From Nitrososphaera sp. (GTDB lineage: Archaea > Thermoproteota > Nitrososphaeria > Nitrososphaerales > Nitrososphaeraceae): a stretch of 64,000 nt of DNA. The translations under genes and the position numbers were made by a program. A model generated the notes under the pieces. That model saw only the letters and a list, made by a program, of their open reading frames with translations, was not told the DNA's origin and searched no databases. Position 1 is the first letter of the stretch. Each line of letters begins with the position of its first letter. The DNA lies in the NCBI GenBank assembly GCA_039938515.1, contig JBDUUL010000024.1, positions 1 to 64,000 of the forward strand, read 5' to 3'. This document shows, in pieces, positions 41,661-50,170 of this stretch.

Positions 41661-43796
41661 CTAGACCTGCGAGCCTTCCGATGTCATCGAGAACCGGAAA
41701 ATCTGGTCCACTTCCGAGTCTTCAAAGATTTCAGTGTCGTGCGTAATTATGATAAGCTGAGCAAGCGGTCCGGCGCCCTCGCGGAAAGCCTCGGAGATTA
41801 TCCGGACAAGCGCCTTTCGCCTCTCTTCGTCAAGGTGAGTGGTCGGCTCGTCGAGGATTATAAAATCAAGCTTGTTTGAGCCCATCATGTAAGCGATTCC
41901 AAGCCGGAGCGCAAGCGCGATGGCCACCTTTTCGCCTCCGCTCATAGAGTCGGTGTCAATCTCGCCGTGCCGGCCATAGCAGGTGATTTCCACCTCGCGT
42001 GCCTTCTCTGAAAGCTCTATCCTTGATATGCCGATGTTAAACAGTGCCGCATACTCGGACGCCTTTGCAGAGATCATTTTCAGCGCCCACGACCGCAGGC
42101 TGATCCCGATTGGGCCGTCCCTGTTGTAGACGGTAGTGCGGATTTTTTCAAGCAACTTGGCAAACTCTGACGCGCTCTGGAGCTGGCGCTTTATCTTCTC
42201 CCCGTTCTCGACGGCTGCCTTTGAATCGTCGCGAGTCTTTTGATACCTGCCGGTGTCCTCGCTTATGCGCTGCAGCCTCCGGGAGAGCGAGTCTCGCTCA
42301 AGCCGGGCATTTGAAAACCTCTGCTGGTCAAAGCCCTGGGTCTGGTCGCGGAGCGACTGTACTGTTGCTGCCAGCGTCCGCGTCACTTCGTCCACAACGA
42401 GCCGGGCGGGATCGTCGACTCGGGAAATCCTGCCGGGCAGTTTTGCCGCAAGAGACTTCTTGTCTTCCAGCTGTTTTTCCAGCATTGTGACTGTCATGCC
42501 CTGCCCGGTGCGAGGATTGTCCGGATTGCCGGGACCCCCTTGCGCGTCCAGAATGATAGAATTGCTGTCAAGAAACTTTTCCGCAGCAGCGATTTCGCTG
42601 CTCCGGGCTTCAAGCTGCTTTTTTTCCGCGTTCAGCTTGTTCCGCTCTGCGGTCAGTTTTGACTTTTCGTCGTTCTTGCGGCGTGTTTCCTCGGCAACAT
42701 GTACGCCATCAAAGACCTTGTTCAGCTTTTGGACTGGCGAGTCGCAGACGGGACATTTGCCGTCGGTGATGACAAGTTTGCCGGCGTACTCGGAATAGCC
42801 GCGCAGCTTGCCAAGCTGGCCCTCGTTTTCTACCAGCCTGCACTGGACGTCGTCAAGCTCCGCAGATACCATCCGAAGCTGCATCGTAACTTCGGGCTTT
42901 GACTTCAATGCTTCAGCGGAAACCCTCGCGGTGATAACCAGGCGATCAAGCCGTGAAACCTCGGACGACAGCGAGTCCATCACGCTATTTACCTGCTGCA
43001 GAAGCACTTTTTCCGTACGCTGAAGCTCGGAAACCTTTGCCGCCAGTGGCCCCAGCCTTTCAATTTCAAGGTCAATTGATGCCACCTTCTCGGAAACTTC
43101 CCTTCTCTGCCTTTCAAGTTCTGCAAGCTCTTTTTCGGACTGTTCCATGGACGAGCGCGCCTGAGCTATTGCATCCTCGACCTTGGGCATGTCCTGCGGG
43201 CCGTAGCCCGAGTTTTCGTCTCGCACCCTGTCCTCAAATCCCCGAAGCACGTCTGCCATGGTCAAATACGCTGCATCGAGGCGGTCGATTCCTATCAGGC
43301 TGTTTAGCAAGAGCTTGAAGTCCTTTGGAGTGGCCTCGACAATCTTGCCCAGCTCTCCCTGCTGCACGACGGCTGCAATCCGGAGCTTTTCATAGTCAAG
43401 CCCCAGGACTTTGGCGACCTCGTCGCTCATTGATTCGCCGCCAAGCGAGCGCCTCTCGCCTCCGGCAATCTTTTTAGAGACGGCCTTGCCCGAGTCGCTG
43501 ACAAGCTCGAATTGCGAATGGGCAAGGGTCCCCGTGGCAGAGATGTTTCTGACAACCGAGAACTCGCGCGAGTTTATCGTAAAGTGCAACTTGACCATCG
43601 CGCCGTTTGCGCCCCGGCGCACCAGGTTCCTGCCAAGCTTTCTCGTGTGCTTGCCAAAGAGCGCAAAGGTAATCGCGTCTATGACCGACGACTTGCCGGA
43701 GCCGTTGTGGCCCACAAAGACTGTAATGCCCCTGCAGAACTGGAGCCGGGTGTCATGATGGGCGATAAAGTCCTTCATTTCAATGTCCTTTATCAT
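41661..43796 (-). CDS. rad50: DNA double-strand-break repair ATPase Rad50
   Basis: The 711-residue protein has an N-terminal half-site with Walker A GHNGSGKSS and the Q-loop VVQQGELGKI. A long coiled coil is broken by the zinc hook CPVC (about residue 350), and the C-terminal half-site has signature SMSGGEKVAIALALRLG and Walker B FIILDEPTTHLDE. The coils are relatively short. It overlaps mre11 by 4 nt and is the last gene of the nurA-herA-mre11-rad50 operon. It works with Mre11 to tether and process DNA ends. Confidence 0.95.
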   Translation of the reverse strand: MIKDIEMKDFIAHHDTRLQFCRGITVFVGHNGSGKSSVIDAITFALFGKHTRKLGRNLVRRGANGAMVKLHFTINSREFSVVRNISATGTLAHSQFELVSDSGKAVSKKIAGGERRSLGGESMSDEVAKVLGLDYEKLRIAAVVQQGELGKIVEATPKDFKLLLNSLIGIDRLDAAYLTMADVLRGFEDRVRDENSGYGPQDMPKVEDAIAQARSSMEQSEKELAELERQRREVSEKVASIDLEIERLGPLAAKVSELQRTEKVLLQQVNSVMDSLSSEVSRLDRLVITARVSAEALKSKPEVTMQLRMVSAELDDVQCRLVENEGQLGKLRGYSEYAGKLVITDGKCPVCDSPVQKLNKVFDGVHVAEETRRKNDEKSKLTAERNKLNAEKKQLEARSSEIAAAEKFLDSNSIILDAQGGPGNPDNPRTGQGMTVTMLEKQLEDKKSLAAKLPGRISRVDDPARLVVDEVTRTLAATVQSLRDQTQGFDQQRFSNARLERDSLSRRLQRISEDTGRYQKTRDDSKAAVENGEKIKRQLQSASEFAKLLEKIRTTVYNRDGPIGISLRSWALKMISAKASEYAALFNIGISRIELSEKAREVEITCYGRHGEIDTDSMSGGEKVAIALALRLGIAYMMGSNKLDFIILDEPTTHLDEERRKALVRIISEAFREGAGPLAQLIIITHDTEIFEDSEVDQIFRFSMTSEGSQV

Positions 43797-44962
43797 TGTG
43801 GAGCGCTCCTTTTCTTTTGAAAGGCGTCCCAGACTATTCTCAGCGACTCTGCCGCATCCCCCTCTGCAGCTCGCGGCAGGAGCTCGCTTACTGCTAGGGC
43901 CGCAAGCTCATCTGAACCTAGAGCTTCTCGTGATAGCCTGTACAGCTCCCCGTCAATGTCCTCTGGTCTTCCGTCGAGCACAAGCCCGTCCGCCGGCATT
44001 GCTCCGCCCTCCTCGAGCGGCCTCCAGATGTAGTGAAGGCAGTAGTCGTTCAGCCTGCGCAGGTTGTTTGCGATAACGCTTGAATCGAGCGCCGAGCCTG
44101 CGATGTCAATCTTGGCTATCGGCTTTTTTCCGTTCTCCGTGAGAGACTGAGACTGCCGGATAATGTCTTCGACCTCAGAAGCGATGTCGGCGTAGCTGAT
44201 TCTTGTCGCGAACTGCTTTCTGCGCCGCAGCAGTGGGACAAAGTTGGTCGAGACCTCCTCGCCGGACAGGTCGGCTATCACAAAGCCTTTCTTTATGTCC
44301 TTGATGCCCTCGCTTGGCGTAAGGTCGATTGAGCCAGGGTACATGAGCGGCCCGCCGAGAAAATCAAAGCGCCTTTTCTCGTGGTCGTGGTAGTGTCCCA
44401 TCGCATAGTAGTCAAACTCTGGAGGCAGGTCCGCGGAATTGAGTTCGCCGGCGAACCTGTTGATGTCGGTGATGCCCTGGTGCAGGACAAGGATTTTTTT
44501 CGCCCTGCCGGGATATTCTTTTGCCATCTTGCCGGCGCCCTTGAGCCTTTCTACCAGCTGGTCGATGCTGTTCCTCCGCTCCTTGTCCGCGCCAAATATC
44601 ACGGCATCATCACCGAGCTCCAGCGGCTGGTCCATGCGGAGCCTTTTAGCCACGCCGAGGTTGCTAAATACGTAGGCAAGCGGAACGTCTCTGATCCTGC
44701 TGATGTCGTGTTCGCCGAGGATAAACGCCGCTGTTATTTCCTTGTCCTTGAGCTTTTTTAGCGCATTGCCAAGCGTGACTATGGCCTTGCCACATGGCCG
44801 AGGCGTATGGAAAATGTCGCCTGCAAGGAGCACGAGTTTTACGCCCTCGGCGATTGAAATGTCCACCGCCTCCTGAAACACTTCATAGACGTCTTCCTCC
44901 CTCTCCTCAAGGCTGAACTGCGCGTAACCAAGGTGCAGGTCAGAGAGGTGCGAAACTAGCAT
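43793..44962 (-). CDS. mre11: DNA double-strand-break repair nuclease Mre11
   Basis: The 389-residue protein has calcineurin-like phosphoesterase motifs in order: HLSDLHLGY, LLAGDIFHT, FILGEHDIS, LVLHQGI and YYAMGHYHDHEKR. In the third motif the usual GNHD reads GEHD. The metal-binding Asn is thus Glu, which may be a lineage variant. The C-terminal region binds Rad50. It starts 11 nt after herA. Confidence 0.94.
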   Translation of the reverse strand: MLVSHLSDLHLGYAQFSLEEREEDVYEVFQEAVDISIAEGVKLVLLAGDIFHTPRPCGKAIVTLGNALKKLKDKEITAAFILGEHDISRIRDVPLAYVFSNLGVAKRLRMDQPLELGDDAVIFGADKERRNSIDQLVERLKGAGKMAKEYPGRAKKILVLHQGITDINRFAGELNSADLPPEFDYYAMGHYHDHEKRRFDFLGGPLMYPGSIDLTPSEGIKDIKKGFVIADLSGEEVSTNFVPLLRRRKQFATRISYADIASEVEDIIRQSQSLTENGKKPIAKIDIAGSALDSSVIANNLRRLNDYCLHYIWRPLEEGGAMPADGLVLDGRPEDIDGELYRLSREALGSDELAALAVSELLPRAAEGDAAESLRIVWDAFQKKRSAPQ

Positions 44963-44973
44963 TGCGGAGATGC

Positions 44974-46488
44974 TCAGTCCTGAATGTACCCTGATGGTAT
45001 GTACGAATCAGACGATTCTCTTGCAGCCGCCGTGCTCATTGCGGCAAGCTGCTTCCACGCCTCGACTGCCTTGAGGTCTGCCCCCACTCTGCGGTCCTTG
45101 ACCTCGGCCACCTTGACAAACGTCGGCAGGTTCACCCACTGGCCTGCAAATATCGCCTCGCCTGGGTTAAGCGAGGTCAGCTGGTCTATCAGGTCGCGGC
45201 TAAGCGACTCGCTTGCCGCCGAGACATGCGCCTGGTCGTCCTGCTGAATCATTCTCATTACTGCAAGCGAACCCATCTGGCTCAGGATGTTTGAATCTAT
45301 CCCCCGGGGCCGCTGTGACACGATCACGAGTCCGAGCCCGAACTTGCGGCCTTCCCTTGCCACCTTGGAAGCATAGTACTTGGTTTCGGTGTCCTCGTCC
45401 TTTGGGATAAACACGTGCGCCTCCTCAATTACGACAAGCACCGGCGCCGGGAACTTGGGGGCTTTTTTCGGATTCTTTTTCTGGTGCGTGGCTGCCTTTC
45501 TGTCGTCGAGCAGCTCCTCCAGGTAGTAAGAAACGACGATGTTTGCTTGCCTTTCAGTAAGTTCTACCAGGTTGATTACGTTAAGTTTGCTGTTTTTTAT
45601 CAGCCTCACCGGATCTTCTAGCCCGGCGTCAAGAATGCTGCTGAACTTGCGCCTTGCATCGTCAATTTTGTCCACGACGCGCTCTGACGCCTCCCTGTAT
45701 GACTTGTCGGCGCCGAGAGCCGCGGCGCCGGCCTGCAGCGCGTCCCAAAAGTCGTTTCCCTTTCGCTGCTTTACTTCCTCTGTCAGCGCAACACGCAGCA
45801 CGTGGCGCTGGTTTGTTGCGTTTTCCTGGACCTCTATCACGTCGGCAAGTTTGTCAGAGGGAAGGAGGCGAGGGTTAATCCTTGCATTCATAACGTTTGC
45901 GCCGTCGAGGCTTGAATAGTCGTCATGGTAGTCGAATATGACCATCGTGCCCTTTATCGCGGCAACCTCCTTTGCAATCAGCGAGACAAGGTTGCTCTTG
46001 CCCATGCCAGTCATGGCAAGTATTGCCAAGTGGCGCGACACAATCTTGTCAATGTTGACCTTGGTTTCCACCTCGGTGTTTCGAAGAAGCGTTCCGACGC
46101 GCACCCATTCGTGGGCGGCAGGCGAGAAAATGTCCAGAAGGTCATCGCGCGCGGCTTCGAACACCTCGGTTCCGGGCTCCGGTGGCAGAGCAGGGATTAC
46201 CGCCTTGCACTTGTTCAGCTGGTCAAGCAATCCGAGAACCCTGATGGTGCCCTTGTAGCTCTTGTCACGGGTGTTCTCAAGCGCAATCATGCGGCTTTCA
46301 AACGCCTCGTCAAAGTTGCGGATTGTGGCCCCAAGCGCGTCGCTTGTGATAAACGATTTTTCAACAAGGCCGAGAATCCGCTTGCGGTTATAGAGAAGTA
46401 CCACGTACTCGCCAATGCTGACAGGCCGGCGCGACTCGAATGTTACCTGCTCCGGCTTGGACGTTCCGATGACAATCCCAAGCTCCAC
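44974..46488 (-). CDS. herA: HerA bipolar DNA helicase/translocase
   Basis: The 504-residue protein has an N-terminal HAS-barrel (MELGIVIGTSKPEQVTFESR) followed by a FtsK-like RecA core: Walker A LAILAMTGMGKSNLV, Walker B VLVVIEEAHVF and the arginine-finger region SKVAREGRKFGLGLVIVSQR. HerA hexamers pump DNA into NurA for resection of breaks. Gene order nurA-herA-mre11-rad50 is the classic archaeal arrangement. The 19-nt gap to nurA indicates co-transcription. Confidence 0.95.
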   Translation of the reverse strand: MELGIVIGTSKPEQVTFESRRPVSIGEYVVLLYNRKRILGLVEKSFITSDALGATIRNFDEAFESRMIALENTRDKSYKGTIRVLGLLDQLNKCKAVIPALPPEPGTEVFEAARDDLLDIFSPAAHEWVRVGTLLRNTEVETKVNIDKIVSRHLAILAMTGMGKSNLVSLIAKEVAAIKGTMVIFDYHDDYSSLDGANVMNARINPRLLPSDKLADVIEVQENATNQRHVLRVALTEEVKQRKGNDFWDALQAGAAALGADKSYREASERVVDKIDDARRKFSSILDAGLEDPVRLIKNSKLNVINLVELTERQANIVVSYYLEELLDDRKAATHQKKNPKKAPKFPAPVLVVIEEAHVFIPKDEDTETKYYASKVAREGRKFGLGLVIVSQRPRGIDSNILSQMGSLAVMRMIQQDDQAHVSAASESLSRDLIDQLTSLNPGEAIFAGQWVNLPTFVKVAEVKDRRVGADLKAVEAWKQLAAMSTAAARESSDSYIPSGYIQD

Positions 46489-46507
46489 CCTGTCGGCAGG
46501 ATAATCG

Positions 46508-47362
46508 CTACTCGTTTAGGACCACCCTTGCACCCGGCTCGTGCTGCAGGCCAAACACGCTGGCAAGCCTGTCGATGTCGTCGTCTGATATCTTGCAGTT
46601 GTTGTGGGCATATTTTAGGCAGTACGGGTAGCCGGAAACGCTCCTGTAGCTTAGTAAATCCATGCTGCGCTTGATGTCCTGCTCGCCGACTCTTCCCAGA
46701 AATTCTAATCGGATTATCGGAGTCCCTATGCGCAGCCGCGCATAAACCTCCGTCACATTTACAGACTCGCTTGACGCCCTCGCAGGGGCGCTGAACCCCG
46801 GCGAGTCCTTGCTTGCCTTGCCGTAGTAGTAAATGTCGCCTGCACGCGAACCGAGCTCGCCGAACTGCGCCCTGCTCTCGGAACTCTTTGAAATAAAAAC
46901 AGCGGACTTTTCGCCGTACTGCCTAACCAAGTCGGATGCGGCAAGCGGATTCTTGCCCCGAAGCCGGGGGATTATCGAGCCGTCAATGAGAATTGTGTCC
47001 ACCACTGCCTTGCCGTTTTGCTCTAAAGCCCTTGCTGCTACGGAAGCTTCCATCGCCATCGCCTTTGATTCCAGAGTTTCGTTTCTTGCGGAATCGGAAA
47101 CGTCGACTTCAAATTCCACTGCTAGCAGCTCATTAGCCGAAGTCACCGCGACCGCGTCTACCGCATAGAGGTTCAGCCCCTGAAAAGCCCTCTTGTTCCA
47201 GCTGCTGTCAACTCCGGCAGAAACGCAGGGGCTCTGCTGCGGAGTATACATTGTCCACCGCGCAGCCGCCTCTGCAAGGATCCCGTCATAGTTGGAATCC
47301 CTTATCTTGCGGACCTTGGTATCACGGTTTTTCAGGGCATAGCGGTAAACTTCCTTTAACAA
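46508..47362 (-). CDS. nurA: NurA 5'-3' nuclease
   Basis: The 284-residue protein starts at TTG. The RNase H-like NurA core shows the first catalytic Asp in SAGVDSSWNKRAF, ELLAVEFEVDVSD, and a second acidic motif TILIDGSIIPRL; near the C-terminus comes GYPYCLKYAHNNCKI. It partners HerA in end resection. It is the first gene of the operon, and the 133-nt region to the divergent gene at 47496 holds its promoter. Confidence 0.93.
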   Translation of the reverse strand: MLKEVYRYALKNRDTKVRKIRDSNYDGILAEAAARWTMYTPQQSPCVSAGVDSSWNKRAFQGLNLYAVDAVAVTSANELLAVEFEVDVSDSARNETLESKAMAMEASVAARALEQNGKAVVDTILIDGSIIPRLRGKNPLAASDLVRQYGEKSAVFISKSSESRAQFGELGSRAGDIYYYGKASKDSPGFSAPARASSESVNVTEVYARLRIGTPIIRLEFLGRVGEQDIKRSMDLLSYRSVSGYPYCLKYAHNNCKISDDDIDRLASVFGLQHEPGARVVLNE

Positions 47363-47495
47363 GATTTACTCAATACCGTGTTCTGGCTTTCTTAAAAGTT
47401 TGACACCGGCTAGAACCGTTTGTCAGGCTAGTTGCCGCCATTGATTCTCAGGTTCTCAATTGCTTAATAACTAGTCATCAGCATTAAAATCGTCG

Positions 47496-48743
47496 TTGGC
47501 AGGCATTAGCCCGGTGATTGCGGCATCCATTATCATTCCGGCAATTGCAATTATCTTCTTTAGCCTGAGTCCTTCTCAGCCGACTTTCTCTTCCACATCT
47601 CAAAGCGCTCCCTCCTCCCTCCCCCCAAGCCCAGATGCTGTTGGCGCCAATTATCATGATCCCAACACTGCAACAATTTCAAGACACGCAGATGATAGCT
47701 CTAATTGGACAGTCTCTGACCCGCAATCTGTTTTTGTTCAACATGGCAGCATCTACATTGGCTCGAATGGCCGGTTTAATGATTATGCGTGGAAGCAGTT
47801 ATCAATTCCACTAAGCAACTCTTCAGGCATCGTACTTGAGCAGAGGATGAAACTGGAATCAGGGGGAAAGAACTATCGTCTTCCGTTGGAAATCATATCA
47901 TTTGAAAATGGCACGCAGCTGATAGTAACTGATTTGCCCGACTTGCAGCATCACGGCTGGAACTTTGGTGGCTGGACTGGCATTATGGATAACTCTGTCC
48001 CGGGCACGGGAGACTGGAACAATGCGACAGCTAACTACTGGGCGGTTACTAGAATTGTACTCTCTGATAGTCAGGCCACATTGTATGTCAAGCCGGATGA
48101 TGCTGCCAGAGGCTGGTATTCAAACCATTTTGTGCAGATAGCTACACTGGAAATAAAGCATTCAGTGCTTACTGGCATCAAGTTTCAACAGCCGTGGGAC
48201 AGCATCAATTACATAGACTACCTGCGGATTTACCGCTCGCCGTTAAACGATACGTCCACTCAAGCACCGCCGCTACAAGACGTAATATCGAATATCGAGT
48301 CCCTGAGGTCACTGGGAATCGCGCAAGAAACATCTTTTTTCAGAGGCGATGGATTGGCTGCTGATGGGCAGGTCCAGCCCAATCTGAGACTTGATACCGT
48401 GGTTCAGGCAGGAGGCCAGGGAAATGAAGTACTCTCGGCTGGTCCAAGTCAATCCATCAGGTTCACATACTACGTGGACGTCCGGAATGACCTCACTCCA
48501 GATGCCTTCCACTGTTCGGACACCAGGGTGCAGATACTTGTTGATGGAAAAGAGGTAGCTTTATCGCACTGGCTTGGATATGAGGGCAGAAATCCAGCAT
48601 TGCCACTTGATACTGGAATCGTCACCATTGGAAACGTAACCAGCGGAACGCACCTGTTGACGCTTATCCCTGAAGGCAGACTGGTCGGCTGCGATACAGA
48701 TTACCTGCGTTCATGGGGCGGGACTTTAGTGATTTTTAACTGA
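47496..48743 (+). CDS. Surface protein with archaeal pilin-like N-terminus
   Basis: The 415-residue product has a TTG start about 28 nt after a CTTAATAAC box. The N-terminus MAG-ISPVIAASIIIPAIAI closely resembles the archaeal class III (pilin-type) signal: a short leader, then a G-I cleavage site followed by SPVIA and a hydrophobic helix. A Ser/Pro linker follows. A large beta-rich domain (residues 60-250) resembles concanavalin-like lectin folds in pattern only (YAWKQLSIPLSN, HHGWNFGGWTGIMD, YLRIYRSP), and a second beta domain ends the protein. It may sit in pili or be a membrane-anchored exoprotein. Confidence 0.65.
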   Translation: MAGISPVIAASIIIPAIAIIFFSLSPSQPTFSSTSQSAPSSLPPSPDAVGANYHDPNTATISRHADDSSNWTVSDPQSVFVQHGSIYIGSNGRFNDYAWKQLSIPLSNSSGIVLEQRMKLESGGKNYRLPLEIISFENGTQLIVTDLPDLQHHGWNFGGWTGIMDNSVPGTGDWNNATANYWAVTRIVLSDSQATLYVKPDDAARGWYSNHFVQIATLEIKHSVLTGIKFQQPWDSINYIDYLRIYRSPLNDTSTQAPPLQDVISNIESLRSLGIAQETSFFRGDGLAADGQVQPNLRLDTVVQAGGQGNEVLSAGPSQSIRFTYYVDVRNDLTPDAFHCSDTRVQILVDGKEVALSHWLGYEGRNPALPLDTGIVTIGNVTSGTHLLTLIPEGRLVGCDTDYLRSWGGTLVIFN

Positions 48744-48779
48744 AGGCACTATCGGGCGCGGATCAAAACCTAGACGATT

Positions 48780-50087
48780 TTATTTCATTTGTTCGGCGAG
48801 CCGGCTCGCGTCCCACAGGCCCGCCCGGTCTTCCGACCTTTGCAGGACGCCGGCTTCAAAGATGGTGCTTGCGATTCTTGCTGCCATTGGAAGCGCCCCT
48901 GTGGCACCCGGCGAGTTGTAGTTGAGTATGTGAAGTGAATTTTCTCGCTCCAGGATTATGGTGTCTGGAACGAACCTTCCCCGGCTATCCACAACCGAGG
49001 ACCTTATGCCAGAGGTGCCTCTCGTTTGAAAATCAGCAGGCCGCAACTGGGGCAGAAATTCCCTGACCCTGTTTACCATTGCGGTCTTTGAAAGCGAACT
49101 TTTCAGCTCCGCGCTTGCAAGCGACAGGAACTGCCTGTCAAGGACCATCTTTTTGGCGCCTGTGCGTGAAGACTCTAGTATTTTGGGTATCATGTCGGCG
49201 AGATTTTTCTCCCAGCCGTATGCGTACGGTCCAAAGACGGGGACTGCGTTAGGACCGACCTCCCGCCTGCCATCGGACCGCACTATCCAGTGCGGGTCAA
49301 GGAACGGGTATTCGGGATGCTTGGGCACTGAATAAATTGAAAGCCTTGTAAGGTCCTTGTACTTGTCGGGAGCCTGCCAGTACTCGCCTCTGAAATGGAG
49401 ATCGGTATAGTCTCTGGCAATATCCATCGCATGCGCAATGTCGACCGCGTTTCCGCCGGCAGAGTTGACAATAAAATCTGCCTGAATTTCTGCTCCGTCT
49501 GCAGTGACAATTGTATGGCTCCCGGAGCCCTGACTCTTTGCTATCCTGCTGGCCCTGGCGCCCAGCATTATCTTGCAGCCAAAATTCTGGCAGTCTGCCA
49601 GCAGTGCGTGCGCAAAGGCGCCGTAATCGACAGAGCCGTCCTTGGAGCAGAATATTGCCGAAGAGCACTTTACGGACGGCTCGATTCTTGCGACATCGCT
49701 TGCGTCTAGAAGGACAAGCTCGTTCTCCAAAAGGCCGTTCTGCTTGCCCCAGACCATGTACCTTCGCAGCCTGTCAATTCCCTTTTCGTCGGTTGCGACT
49801 TCCAAGACGCCATCACGGACAAAAGTCAGGTGCTTGTTGTTGGAGTACTCTAGCCACATATCGTATCCCAGCGCAGCCGCCGTTGCCAGGGTCTTTTTGG
49901 TCGAGGGGTCGTACAGAAATGGTGCATGCACCTTGCCCGTGTTTCGGCTGCTCGTGTGCATCGCCACGTTGCTTTCCTGCTCGAGCAGTACCACCGAATC
50001 TGGCCGGCGAGTGTGCGATGATAGGAAATATGCAATCGAGATACCGAGCAGGCCGCCGCCGATTATTGCGAGCTTGAAGGTTGACAC
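48780..50087 (-). CDS. lhgO: FAD-dependent oxidoreductase, L-2-hydroxyglutarate dehydrogenase-like
   Basis: The 435-residue protein starts at GTG. It has the N-terminal FAD dinucleotide motif AIIGGGLLGISIAYFLS, then SSRNTGKVHAPFLYDP, DGSVDYGAFAHALLADCQ, FIVNSAGGNAVDIAHAM, YTDLHFRGEYWQ and VGPNAVPVFGPYAYG. This order is typical of LhgO/YgaF enzymes of the DAO family, which oxidise L-2-hydroxyglutarate. Substrate assignment is by resemblance; other 2-hydroxy or amino acids are possible. Confidence 0.8.
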   Translation of the reverse strand: MSTFKLAIIGGGLLGISIAYFLSSHTRRPDSVVLLEQESNVAMHTSSRNTGKVHAPFLYDPSTKKTLATAAALGYDMWLEYSNNKHLTFVRDGVLEVATDEKGIDRLRRYMVWGKQNGLLENELVLLDASDVARIEPSVKCSSAIFCSKDGSVDYGAFAHALLADCQNFGCKIMLGARASRIAKSQGSGSHTIVTADGAEIQADFIVNSAGGNAVDIAHAMDIARDYTDLHFRGEYWQAPDKYKDLTRLSIYSVPKHPEYPFLDPHWIVRSDGRREVGPNAVPVFGPYAYGWEKNLADMIPKILESSRTGAKKMVLDRQFLSLASAELKSSLSKTAMVNRVREFLPQLRPADFQTRGTSGIRSSVVDSRGRFVPDTIILERENSLHILNYNSPGATGALPMAARIASTIFEAGVLQRSEDRAGLWDASRLAEQMK

Positions 50088-50170
50088 GAAAGCATGCCCA
50101 GCCTTTAGACAGCTAGCGATTTGGCGTCTGATAAATCCTTGGAACGTTTATTATTGATCGCCGGCAAGGT

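Noticed and set aside
45925-46674. 249-codon plus-strand frame opposite herA/nurA
   Set aside because: It spans two well-conserved repair genes on the other strand and has no recognisable domain.
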